DNA of 64,000 nucleotides from Asanoa hainanensis (lineage in GTDB: Bacteria; Actinomycetota; Actinomycetes; Mycobacteriales; Micromonosporaceae). Shown here piece by piece: positions 54,713-62,836 of this stretch (the first letter of the stretch is position 1; every line of letters begins with the position of its first letter). The notes beneath the pieces are model-generated. The model saw only the letters and a program-made list of their open reading frames with translations. It was not told the DNA's origin and did no database searches. The stretch spans positions 372,001-436,000 of the forward strand of contig NZ_FZPH01000003.1 of assembly GCF_900188485.1 (NCBI RefSeq), in the 5' to 3' direction. A program made the position numbers and the translations under genes.

Positions 54713-54749
54713 GCGGACCGGGGGGTCCGCGGACTCGTGGAGGGAGTCC
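54713..54749 (-). terminator. Two adjacent small hairpins after the hydrolase gene
   Basis: A 7-bp stem (gcggacc 54713-54719, ggtccgc 54724-54730) is directly followed by a 5-bp stem (ggact 54731-54735, agtcc 54745-54749). They lie between the hydrolase stop (54799) and the sigR promoter and probably insulate sigR. Confidence 0.5.
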
Positions 54750-54798
54750 CCAGGGCATGCCTGGCTCACTAAGCGCAACGAGTCACTCACGCGACGGG

Positions 54799-55413
54799 TT
54801 ACGGATTGGCCCAACCCTTGCCCCGCAGCCACTCCACCACCAGCTGCCCCAGGCCGCGCGGATCGCCCCGCAGGTCATGGCGCTGGCCGGGGCGGACCGC
54901 CACCTCGACACCGGGCGTCGGCTCGGGCACCCCGAACGGGTCACGGTCGCCGTTGACGACCAGGGTCGGCACGCCGGTGAGCAGCTCGCCGGCCCGGGAC
55001 TTCTCGGGTCGGCCCGGCGGATGCAGCGGGAACGCCAGGCACACGATGCCGGCCGCGCCGAGCGCGACCGACGTGCGGCAGGCCACCCGGGCGCCACTGG
55101 ACCGACCCCCGACCACCAGCGGCGGCGGATCGGGGTAGCCCTTGACGATCTCGTGCACCACCGCCGACCAGGCGGCGTCGAGCTGCGCCGCCGGAGCCGG
55201 CGCCCGCCGCCCGGCGACCCGGTAGGGCTGGGTCACCCGGACCACGGTGACGCCGGCGGCCAGCGCGGCGCGGCGGACCGCCATCAGGTCAGGCGCATCG
55301 ACGCCCCCACCGGCGCCGTGCCCGAGCACGAGCAGTGCCGCCGGCCGCCCGGTGGCCTCGTCGGTCTCGGTGACGGCCGGACCGTGTGGTGTCGCGATCT
55401 GTGTGACCCCCAT
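54799..55413 (-). CDS. Cytosolic alpha/beta hydrolase (Tex30/KANL3-like)
   Basis: This 204-residue protein has the small alpha/beta-hydrolase pattern of the KANL3/Tex30 family: GHGAGGGVDAP oxyanion loop near 31, the nucleophile GGRSSGARVA near 102, VVNGDRDPFG acid region near 150 and PGQRHDL histidine near 178. The substrate is unknown. It lies 30 bp downstream of the second WhiB gene on the same strand, so the two are likely co-transcribed. Confidence 0.8.
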   Translation of the reverse strand: MGVTQIATPHGPAVTETDEATGRPAALLVLGHGAGGGVDAPDLMAVRRAALAAGVTVVRVTQPYRVAGRRAPAPAAQLDAAWSAVVHEIVKGYPDPPPLVVGGRSSGARVACRTSVALGAAGIVCLAFPLHPPGRPEKSRAGELLTGVPTLVVNGDRDPFGVPEPTPGVEVAVRPGQRHDLRGDPRGLGQLVVEWLRGKGWANP

Positions 55414-55443
55414 GGCCCCATTGTGCTGGCCAGGAGGCTCAGG

Positions 55444-55833
55444 TCAGCTGACCGGCACCAGTTCGAGCGAAAGGTCGCGCATCGGTGGCCCCGAGTCGAT
55501 CGTCTCGGTGCCCCGAGTCAGCTGACCTCGCCAGGCGACCAGCATCGCCCGCCGCTCGCGCGGTGTCGTGCCGCCCCAGACGCCGTGGCAGTCGCCGACC
55601 TCGAGCGCCCACGCCAGGCACGCGCCCTGCACGTCGCAGGTGCGGCACAACGCGATCGCGGTGTCGGCCGGCTCGCTCGGCGCGGGAAAGAACGTCTCCG
55701 GATCGACGGTCTGGCACAAACCACGCGTGCGCCAGGCCTCGTCGAGCTGTCGTTCGGCCGAGGCGCGCAGCAGTCGCGGATCACGACGTGCGGCAGCGAC
55801 CTCATGCGGGCGTGGCATTCGCGCCCGTGTCAT
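55444..55833 (-). CDS. WhiB-family iron-sulfur regulator (second copy)
   Basis: The 129-residue Wbl protein has the four cluster cysteines at C40, C63, C66 and C72, an extra cysteine at 82 just before the GVWGG turn (GDCHGVWGG), and a longer N-terminal arm than WhiB1. The C terminus lacks the strongly basic tail of WhiB1. The subclass cannot be settled by eye. GGGAGGT lies 9-10 nt before the ATG. The 228-bp upstream region to 56061 is strikingly AT-rich for this genome and holds its promoter, but no gene. Confidence 0.85.
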   Translation of the reverse strand: MTRARMPRPHEVAAARRDPRLLRASAERQLDEAWRTRGLCQTVDPETFFPAPSEPADTAIALCRTCDVQGACLAWALEVGDCHGVWGGTTPRERRAMLVAWRGQLTRGTETIDSGPPMRDLSLELVPVS

Positions 55834-56061
55834 CAACAACCCACCTCCCCCGTGGGGCCGGCTTCGGCTGCGCAGCAGCGGAAGATCAAGGACCAATGGG
55901 TGTCGTCGCCCGGTGCGAGAAGGCACCCATTGCCGGCGCTGTGTTCTATCGCACTCGTGACGGCGGATACAAGAGTTTGCAACGAACCTGCGGAAAGTCG
56001 GCTGCAAGAAATCAACACAAGGTTGAGATAAACGGAAAAATCAACCGGAGTAAATCGATGA

Positions 56062-56775
56062 TCAAAAGAGCGTGAGTTCGACCGGTTCATCGCGCGGTGC
56101 GGCCAATGCCGGAGCCGCCACGCGGGCGACCAGACCGGGGCCGTCGTTGCGGACATCGCCGACGCCGGCACCGACCGGGCGGACCTCGATGCCGGCCAGC
56201 GTCGCGTCGCTCGGCGGGGCCAGCAGGTCGGCCGCGTCGCCGCCACCGGCCAGCCACGCCTCCCACCGGTCGGGTGCGAGCACGAGCGGCATCCGGTTGT
56301 GCACGAGCGCCAGGTCGCCCAGCGCCGGCATGGTCACGATGCTGGACGTGAGCAGCTTCTGGTCGCCCCAGGCGGCCCAGAGGCCGCCGAACACCACGGG
56401 CTCCGGGGCCGTCATGAAATAGGCCTGCTTGCCGCCGCCCGGTTGGCGCACCCACTCGTACCAGCCGTCGGCCGGGACCAGGCAGCGGCGGCCGGCGAAC
56501 GCACGCGCGTACGCCGGGGTGGTGGCGACCGTCTCCGCCCGCGCGTTGATCATGCGGGCGGCGCCCTTGGTGTCGCCCGCCCAGCTCGGCACCAACCCCC
56601 AGCGGGCCACCGAGAGGGTCCGGCCGCCCAGCCGGGCGGACATCCGGACGATGGGCACCGGGTCGGTCGGCGCGACGTTGTAGTCGGTCACCAGACCGTC
56701 GCGGGTGTCGTCGAACGCCTCGAAGAGCGCGCTGAGGTCAGGCGCGTCCTTCGTGGTCGCGTACCGCCCGCACAT
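56062..56775 (-). CDS. SRAP/HMCES-type abasic-site-binding protein
   Basis: This 237-residue SOS-response-associated peptidase-fold protein begins MCGRYA, so Cys2 is exposed as the catalytic residue after removal of the initiator methionine. Other conserved elements are YNVAPTDPVPIV, WGLVPSWAGD, MINARAETV, RRCLVPADGWYEW and HNRMPLVLAPDRWEAWL. Members cross-link to abasic sites in single-stranded DNA. The ATG at 56775 is required by the Cys2 mechanism; an in-frame start three codons upstream would be wrong. The homologue Rv3226c is also beside aroA. Confidence 0.93.
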   Translation of the reverse strand: MCGRYATTKDAPDLSALFEAFDDTRDGLVTDYNVAPTDPVPIVRMSARLGGRTLSVARWGLVPSWAGDTKGAARMINARAETVATTPAYARAFAGRRCLVPADGWYEWVRQPGGGKQAYFMTAPEPVVFGGLWAAWGDQKLLTSSIVTMPALGDLALVHNRMPLVLAPDRWEAWLAGGGDAADLLAPPSDATLAGIEVRPVGAGVGDVRNDGPGLVARVAAPALAAPRDEPVELTLF

Positions 56776-56864
56776 GACCGTCACGCTAGCGCAAACCGTC
56801 CCGGCACGCGGGAGCGCCGAATGTCGATCGCGATTCGGGCCCGGGGCAGGTCAGACTGGAGTAC

Positions 56865-58151
56865 GTGGCCAACCCCGCGCACGTGCCGTGGACCCCGCCG
56901 ACCGCCGCCGAGCCGGTCGCCGCGACCGTCCAGCTGCCCGGCTCCAAGTCGATGACCGCCCGGGCGCTGGTGCTCAGTGCGATCGGGGTCGGCCCGTCGA
57001 CGTTGGCCCGCCCGCTGCGGGCCCGCGACACCGAGATGATGGCCGGCGGCCTGCGCGCGATGGGCGTCAGCGTCTCGACGGTCGACGACGAGCGGTGGGT
57101 GGTCCGGCCCGGCACGCTGCAGGGTCCCGCCCACGTCGACGTCGGCCAGGCCGGCACGGTGCTGCGGTTCATGCCGGCGATCGCCGGGCTGGCGCAGGGT
57201 CCGGTCACCTTCGACGGCGACCCGTCGGTCCGGCAACGCCCGCTGCGCCCGCTGCTCGACGCCCTGCGCTCCCTCGGCGTCAGCATCGACACCGCGCCCA
57301 GCGGTGGCCTGCCGCTGACCGTCCGGGGCACCGGCCGGGTCACCGGCGGCGAGGTGGTGCTCGACGCGTCGGCCTCCAGCCAGCTCGTCTCCGGCCTGCT
57401 GCTGGCCGCGCCCGACTTCGACCGGGGTGTCGTGGTGCGGCACGTCGGCCCGGCGATGCCGTCGGCGCCGCACGTCCGGATGACCGTGCAGATGCTGCGC
57501 GCCGCGGGCGCCGGCATCGACGACTCGGTCCGGGACGTCTGGTCGGTCGAGCCCGGCAAGCTGTCCGGGCGCGGCTGGACGATCGAGCCCGACCTGTCCG
57601 GCGCCATGCCGTTCTTCGCCGCCGCCCTGGTCACCGGCGGCTCCGTGACCCTGCTCGGCTGGCCGCGCAGCAGCGCCCAGCCGGTCGAGCGGCTGCGCGC
57701 GCTGCTGGGCCAGATGGGCGGCGAGGTCACCCTCGGCACCGACGGGCTGACCGTGCGGGGCACCGGTGTGGTGCACGGCCTCGACGCCGACCTGTCCGAG
57801 GTGGGCGAGATGACCCCGGTGCTGGCCGCGCTGGGCGCGCTGGCCGACTCGCCGTCGCGGCTGCGCGGCATCGGCCACATCCGCGGCCACGAGACCGACC
57901 GGCTGACCGCGCTGGCTCGCGAGCTGAGCGCGCTCGGCGCCTCCGTCACCGACACCGCCGACGACCTGGAGATCACGCCCCGGCCGTTGCGGGGCGGGGT
58001 GTTCCACACCTACGACGACCACCGGATGGCGCACGCCGGTGCCGTGGTCGGTCTCGTGGTGCCGGGCGTCGAGCTCGACGACGTGGCGTGTACCTCGAAG
58101 ACCATGCCCGACTTCCCGGCACTATGGTCAGCGATGGTCACCGGCAAGTAG
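56865..58151 (+). CDS. aroA: 3-phosphoshikimate 1-carboxyvinyltransferase (EPSP synthase)
   Basis: This 428-residue EPSP synthase has LPGSKSMTARALVL near residue 26, GQAGTVLRFMPAIA near 97, the RQRPLRPLLDAL segment, and C-terminal IRGHETDRLTAL and YDDHRMAH. It condenses shikimate 3-phosphate with PEP in the chorismate pathway. The usual GSKSxTNR motif reads TAR here, with alanine in place of asparagine. The GTG is preceded by GGAG at short spacing and by CAGACT 7 nt upstream, so it may be leaderless. RsgA follows after 10 nt. Confidence 0.92.
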   Translation: MANPAHVPWTPPTAAEPVAATVQLPGSKSMTARALVLSAIGVGPSTLARPLRARDTEMMAGGLRAMGVSVSTVDDERWVVRPGTLQGPAHVDVGQAGTVLRFMPAIAGLAQGPVTFDGDPSVRQRPLRPLLDALRSLGVSIDTAPSGGLPLTVRGTGRVTGGEVVLDASASSQLVSGLLLAAPDFDRGVVVRHVGPAMPSAPHVRMTVQMLRAAGAGIDDSVRDVWSVEPGKLSGRGWTIEPDLSGAMPFFAAALVTGGSVTLLGWPRSSAQPVERLRALLGQMGGEVTLGTDGLTVRGTGVVHGLDADLSEVGEMTPVLAALGALADSPSRLRGIGHIRGHETDRLTALARELSALGASVTDTADDLEITPRPLRGGVFHTYDDHRMAHAGAVVGLVVPGVELDDVACTSKTMPDFPALWSAMVTGK

Positions 58152-58161
58152 GGAGAAGGCA

Positions 58162-59175
58162 CTGGCGGGCAAGCGACGGGAGTACGACGAGGACGACGTG
58201 CGGGTGCGCCCCGGGCGCTCCTCGCGCCCGCGTACCCGGACCCGGCCGAAGCACGACGACGCGGTCGAGGGTTTCGTCTTCGCCGTCGACCGGGGCCGCT
58301 ACGGCATCCAGCTAGGCACCGCGGCCGTCACCGCGATGCGCGCCCGCGAGCTCGGCCGCAAGTCCGTGGTCGTCGGCGACCGGGTCTCGCTGGTCGGCGA
58401 CACGTCGGGCGCCGACGGAGCCCTGGCTCGCATCGTCCGGATCGCGGAGCGCACCTCGGTGCTGCGCCGCACCGCGGACGACGACGACAGCACGCCGGAA
58501 GGGCGCCTGGAACGGGTCGTCGTGGCCAACGCCGACCAGCTCGTCATCGTCAGCTCGCTGTCCGACCCGCCGCCGCGCACCGGCTTCATCGACCGCTGCC
58601 TGGTCGCCGCGTACGACGCCGACATCGAGCCGCTGCTCTGCCTCACCAAGGCCGACCTGGCCGGCCCGGCGGAGGTGCTCGACTACTACGCGGAGCTGGA
58701 CCTGCCGCACGTGCTGGTGCGCCCCGACTCCGACCTGGCCGAGGTGCACGAGCGGCTGGCCGGGCAGGTGTCGGTCATGGTCGGCCACTCGGGCGTGGGC
58801 AAGTCGACGCTCGTCAACCGGCTCGTGCCGGACGCCGACCGGGCGGTGGGCGTGGTCAGCGCGATCGGCCGCGGCCGGCACACCTCGACCAGCGCGGTGG
58901 CGCTGCGGCTGCCCGGCGACGACGCCTGGATCATCGACACGCCTGGCGTACGCAGCTTCGGTCTGGCCCATGTCTCCGCGGACAGCCTGCTGCACGGCTT
59001 CCCGGACCTGGTCGAGGGCACGGTCGAATGCCCGCCGAACTGCGAGCACACTCCCAACGACATCGACTGCGCGCTCGACGCCTGGGTCACGGCCGGCAAC
59101 GCCGACCCGCGCCGGCTCGCCTCGTACCGCCGCCTGCTCGCCTCCCGCGCCGGAGAAGACACCGAAAACCAGTAG
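58162..59175 (+). CDS. rsgA: Ribosome-associated GTPase RsgA, probable CTG start
   Basis: The 337-residue circularly permuted GTPase has an N-terminal OB domain, G4 LTKADL, G1 GHSGVGKSTLVNRL, the GRGRHTS switch and G3 DTPGVRSFG. A C-terminal zinc knuckle holds ECPPNCEHTPNDIDC. It acts in 30S subunit maturation. Conserved N-terminal residues (YDEDDVRVRPGRSSRPRT) are present upstream of the first in-frame GTG (58198), and no ATG, GTG or TTG is available before it. A CTG at 58162, with GGAG 7 nt upstream, is the best start. Confidence 0.88.
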   Translation: MAGKRREYDEDDVRVRPGRSSRPRTRTRPKHDDAVEGFVFAVDRGRYGIQLGTAAVTAMRARELGRKSVVVGDRVSLVGDTSGADGALARIVRIAERTSVLRRTADDDDSTPEGRLERVVVANADQLVIVSSLSDPPPRTGFIDRCLVAAYDADIEPLLCLTKADLAGPAEVLDYYAELDLPHVLVRPDSDLAEVHERLAGQVSVMVGHSGVGKSTLVNRLVPDADRAVGVVSAIGRGRHTSTSAVALRLPGDDAWIIDTPGVRSFGLAHVSADSLLHGFPDLVEGTVECPPNCEHTPNDIDCALDAWVTAGNADPRRLASYRRLLASRAGEDTENQ

Positions 59176-59186
59176 CGTGTCCGTTC

Positions 59187-59981
59187 ATGGCCCCCCGGTA
59201 TGCCGATGACCTTTCGCTCGCCCACGTTCTCGCCGACACCGCGGACAAGATCTCGATGGACCGGTTCCGGGCGCTCGATCTGAAGGTCGAGTCCAAGCCC
59301 GACCTGACGCCGGTCTCGGACGCCGACCAGGCCGTGGAACGCGCGCTGCGGGCCACCCTCGGCCGCACCCGGCCGCGGGACGGGGTGCTCGGCGAGGAGT
59401 ACGGCGCGACCCAGGCGCCCGCCGGGCCCGGCCAGCGGCAGTGGGTGATCGACCCGATCGACGGCACCAAGAACTACATCCGTGGCGTGCCGATCTGGGC
59501 GACGCTGATCGCGCTGATGGAGGGCGACCAGCCCGTGGTCGGCCTGGTCTCCGCTCCGGCGCTGGGCCGCCGGTGGTGGGCCGCCCTCGGCCACGGCGCG
59601 TTCGCCGGCCGGCACACCGCCGCCGCGACCCCCATCCGGGTTTCCGGTGTACGCCGGATCAGTGACGCGAGCTTCTGCTACTCGAGCCTGCCGGGGTGGG
59701 AGGAGACCGGCCGGCTGGAGCCGATGCTGGACCTGATCCGGCAGAGTTGGCGCAGCCGGGCGTACGGCGACTTCTACGGCTACATGCTCCTGGCGGAGGG
59801 TGCCGTCGACGTGATGGTCGAGCCGGAGCTCTCGCTCTGGGACGTGGCCGCCCTGATCCCGATCGTCACCGAGGCCGGTGGCAGCTTCACCGACCTGAGC
59901 GGGCAGCCGGGTCCGTCAGGTGGGAGCGCCGTGGCCACGAACGGAAAAATTCACGAAGAGGTGCTTACCCGCTTGAGCTGA
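59187..59981 (+). CDS. hisN: Inositol-monophosphatase-family histidinol-phosphatase
   Basis: The 264-residue protein carries the metal-binding motifs GEEYG, DPIDGTKNY and LSLWDVAAL of the inositol monophosphatase fold. Its length and sequence style (KPDLTPVSDADQAVE) resemble actinobacterial HisN, which dephosphorylates histidinol phosphate. Inositol phosphatase activity is the alternative. TAGCGT (59173-59178) lies 8 nt before the ATG without a Shine-Dalgarno, so it is probably leaderless. It starts 11 bp after rsgA. Confidence 0.85.
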   Translation: MAPRYADDLSLAHVLADTADKISMDRFRALDLKVESKPDLTPVSDADQAVERALRATLGRTRPRDGVLGEEYGATQAPAGPGQRQWVIDPIDGTKNYIRGVPIWATLIALMEGDQPVVGLVSAPALGRRWWAALGHGAFAGRHTAAATPIRVSGVRRISDASFCYSSLPGWEETGRLEPMLDLIRQSWRSRAYGDFYGYMLLAEGAVDVMVEPELSLWDVAALIPIVTEAGGSFTDLSGQPGPSGGSAVATNGKIHEEVLTRLS

Positions 59982-60109
59982 CGGTGTGTCGCATTTCATA
60001 AGCCGATATCTGACCTGTGGTTTTGATCGCAACACACGGTGTAGTCGCAGGTTAGCGAGTTCGGCCGGTCGCCCAGCGGATCCGCAGAAACCTCCGTTAC
60101 TGTGCGCGG

Positions 60110-61105
60110 GTGCTGTCCACCAGTTGGGGCTTCCTCGCGGCGATGATCATCGCCTATGGAGTCGCCAACCTCCTCCAATCGGTCGCGGCAACACGGACCA
60201 AGCTGCACACGTCGTGCAACCCCAAGCTCCTGGTCCGGCTGGCGAGCCACCGCATCTACCTGTACGGCCTCACCTTCCAGATCTTCGGCTTCCTGCTGGC
60301 CTTCGTCGCCCGGCGCGACCTGCCGCTGTTCCTGGTGCAGGCAGCCGCGTCCGCGGGCCTCGGCGTCACCGCCCTGTGCGGCGTGCTGATCCTGCGGTGG
60401 AAGCTGCCGAAGGCCGAGGTGGGCCTGCTCGCCCTGCTCTTCGGCGGCCTCTTCGCCCTGGTCATCTCGGCCAAGCCGGCCCCAGCACACTCGATCGGCT
60501 CCGGCGGCCTGGTCGCGCTGCTGATCTGGCTCGCCCTCATCGCGGTGATCGGTGTCTTCGCGGCCAAGATGCACGGCGCACCCGGCTCGGTCGCCCTCGG
60601 CTCGCTGGCGGGCATGGCGTTCTCCGCCGCCGCCGTCGCCGGCCGCCCGTTGGCCTCCAGCCACACCATCGGTGAGTTCGTCTCCAGCCCGCTGCTGTAC
60701 GTGCTGATCGGCGCCTCCCTGCTCGGCCAGCTGCTGCTCGGCCTGGCCATGCAGCGTGGCTCGACGACCGCGGCGGTCGCCTCGATGGACGCCGCCGGCG
60801 CGGTCCCCGCCGCCGCGATCGGCCTGCTGTTCCTCGGCGACAAGATCCACCCCGGCCGCGAGTGGGTGGCCGCCCTCGGCTTCTTCATCACCCTGGCCGC
60901 GGTGATCGGGCTGACCCGGTACGCCGAGCCGCAGCACCACCACGCGACCGCCGAGCCTGGCCCGCGCGCCCTGACCGCCGGCCCCCGCGCCCTCAAGGCC
61001 CGGGCCCTGGCCGCCCGGCACGTGGCGGCCGACGCCGCGCGCACGGTGGTGGCCCGGCCGATGCCGGCGGGTCCGCCACCCGGTACCGGACCCCGCGGGC
61101 GATAG
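60110..61105 (+). CDS. Ten-helix membrane protein (DMT-like transporter)
   Basis: This 331-residue membrane protein has nine or ten hydrophobic segments over residues 5-270 and an Ala/Pro/Arg-rich cytoplasmic tail. Two roughly similar halves and the AVPAAAIGLLFLGDKIHPGREWVA segment are typical of DMT/EamA-like carriers. No substrate can be assigned. The GTG at 60110 has TACTGT (60098-60103) 6 nt upstream, suggesting a leaderless transcript. The 128-bp gap before it shows only short dyads. Confidence 0.7.
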   Translation: MLSTSWGFLAAMIIAYGVANLLQSVAATRTKLHTSCNPKLLVRLASHRIYLYGLTFQIFGFLLAFVARRDLPLFLVQAAASAGLGVTALCGVLILRWKLPKAEVGLLALLFGGLFALVISAKPAPAHSIGSGGLVALLIWLALIAVIGVFAAKMHGAPGSVALGSLAGMAFSAAAVAGRPLASSHTIGEFVSSPLLYVLIGASLLGQLLLGLAMQRGSTTAAVASMDAAGAVPAAAIGLLFLGDKIHPGREWVAALGFFITLAAVIGLTRYAEPQHHHATAEPGPRALTAGPRALKARALAARHVAADAARTVVARPMPAGPPPGTGPRGR

Positions 61106-61176
61106 CCACCGCGGCGGTGCGAACCGGACGGCAACCAGTTCGCATGATGCCGCCCACTATGGGGTAACGGACGTGT

Positions 61177-62055
61177 ATGGCGCTGTCCCGCCCGCTCGCC
61201 CAAGCGGTGGTCGTGATCACCGGTGCATCAAGCGGCACCGGCGCGGCGACGGCGCTGGAGGTGGCGCGCAACGGCGGCACGGTGGTGCTGGCCGCCCGGG
61301 GTGAGGCCGCGCTGGACGCGGTCGCCGAACGCTGCCGGGCGTTCGGCGGCCGAACGGCCGTGCTGCCCACCGACGTGACCGACCCGACCGCCGTGACCCA
61401 CCTGGCGGAGTCCGCCGTCGCGATCTTCGGGCGGCTCGACGCCTGGGTCAACAACGCGACCACCGGGGCGGTCGGACTCTTCGAGGAGATCCCGCTCGCG
61501 CAACTCCGCCGGGTCATCGAGGTCAACCTGCTCGGCGCCGCGTACGGGATGCGCGCCGCACTGCCGCACCTGCGCGCGTCCGGCGGCGGGGTCCTGGTCA
61601 ACAACGCGTCAGCGCTGGCCGCCATCGCGATGCCGTACCAGTCGATCTACAACGCCGCGAAGCAGGGCGTCCGCGGGCTCGCCGACACCGTCCGCCAGGA
61701 ACTGCGGGTGACCGGCGAGCGCGGGATCGCCATCTGCACGGTCCTGCCGGCCGGCACCGCCGCACCGGTCCGCCGGTACGCCGCCGGCCGGCGCATCGCG
61801 CCGCCACCACCGGTCCAGCCGCCGGAGGTGGCGGCCCACACCATCGTGCGGCTGCTGAACCGGCCACGCCGCGAGGCGTACGCCGGTGGCGCCGCCGCAC
61901 TGCTGCGCTTCACCTGGCGGCCGTCCCCGTTGGCGGCCGAGGCCCGGCGCGGCACGACGTTTCGCGTGTCCGCCATGCTCGGCCTAGCCGCCGGCACCGC
62001 CGCGGGCACGATCGCCGCCGTCACCCGCCGCAACGCCCGGGCCCGACGATGGTGA
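61177..62055 (+). CDS. Short-chain dehydrogenase/reductase
   Basis: The 292-residue SDR has the nucleotide motif TGASSGTG near residue 15, NNA near 92, the catalytic serine (NNASALA near 143) and YNAAK near 157. A C-terminal extension of about 80 residues includes a hydrophobic, Ala/Gly-rich segment, so it may associate with the membrane. The final glycine of the TGxxxGxG motif is kept. Its substrate is unknown. The next gene starts 55 bp downstream. Confidence 0.88.
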   Translation: MALSRPLAQAVVVITGASSGTGAATALEVARNGGTVVLAARGEAALDAVAERCRAFGGRTAVLPTDVTDPTAVTHLAESAVAIFGRLDAWVNNATTGAVGLFEEIPLAQLRRVIEVNLLGAAYGMRAALPHLRASGGGVLVNNASALAAIAMPYQSIYNAAKQGVRGLADTVRQELRVTGERGIAICTVLPAGTAAPVRRYAAGRRIAPPPPVQPPEVAAHTIVRLLNRPRREAYAGGAAALLRFTWRPSPLAAEARRGTTFRVSAMLGLAAGTAAGTIAAVTRRNARARRW

Positions 62056-62110
62056 CAAGGCGCGCGGGCGGGCACGAACGGACGTCCCCGACATGCACAA
62101 TGGAGCGATC

Positions 62111-62830
62111 ATGCCGACCGACGTGCATTTTCTGGTGGCCGACGACGATCCGTATGCGGTCGTCCAGCTCCAGGGCGTGCTCGACCAGCGGTCGGCCGAG
62201 GCGTTGCGGGGTGCCCTGCTGTCCGTCGTCGCCGACCGCACGCCGGCGGTGATCGAGGTGACCGGCCTGCGGATCGACGACCCGACCGTGCTGTCGACCT
62301 TCGGCGAAGTGGCCCGGGAGACGGCCGACTGGCCCGCCGGCCAACCGGTGATCAGCGTGCCGCCGGCGGTCGCCGACCCGTGGCGGGGCGTGGGCTTCCG
62401 GCTGGCCGACGGCGACCGGCGCGCGGCCGGCTTCTCCACGGAGACCTTGCTCCGCGCCGGCCTCGACCCGGTGCCGGGCGCCGCCCGACGCGCCCGCGAG
62501 CTGGTCACGGAGGCGTGCGCCCGCTGGGAGCTACCGGAGGTCGCCGGGCCGGCCTGCATCGTCGTCACGGAGCTCGTCAACAACGTGGTCGCACATGCCC
62601 AGACCGCGATGACGGTCCTGGTCGGCCGCGGCACGGACGGCGACACCCTGCACCTGTCGGTCCGCGACTGGTCGCCGGCCCTACCGGTCTACGGCGGCCC
62701 GGTCCCGACCACCGCCTACGGCGGCCGAGGCCTCCTGCTGATCGAAGCGGTAGCCCTACGCTGGGGCGTCAGCGACCTACCCGACGGCAAGGTCGTCTGG
62801 TCAGTCGTCGCCCCCGACGACGACGAATGA
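62111..62830 (+). CDS. STAS-like/HATPase regulator of a sigma partner switch
   Basis: The 239-residue protein has an N-terminal STAS-like region of about 110 residues (VVQLQGVLDQRSAEAL, PAVIEVTGLRIDDPTVLSTF). An RsbW-type HATPase domain follows (about 125-239), with N-box VVTELVNNVVAHA and glycine box GGRGLLLIEAV. The ATG at 62111 has TGGAG 5 nt upstream; an ATG six codons earlier lacks one. It faces the sigma-STAS fusion gene with 6 bp between stops. It is most simply the anti-sigma factor or a kinase of that sigma factor, but pairing is inferred. Confidence 0.78.
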   Translation: MPTDVHFLVADDDPYAVVQLQGVLDQRSAEALRGALLSVVADRTPAVIEVTGLRIDDPTVLSTFGEVARETADWPAGQPVISVPPAVADPWRGVGFRLADGDRRAAGFSTETLLRAGLDPVPGAARRARELVTEACARWELPEVAGPACIVVTELVNNVVAHAQTAMTVLVGRGTDGDTLHLSVRDWSPALPVYGGPVPTTAYGGRGLLLIEAVALRWGVSDLPDGKVVWSVVAPDDDE

Positions 62831-62836
62831 AGCGCC

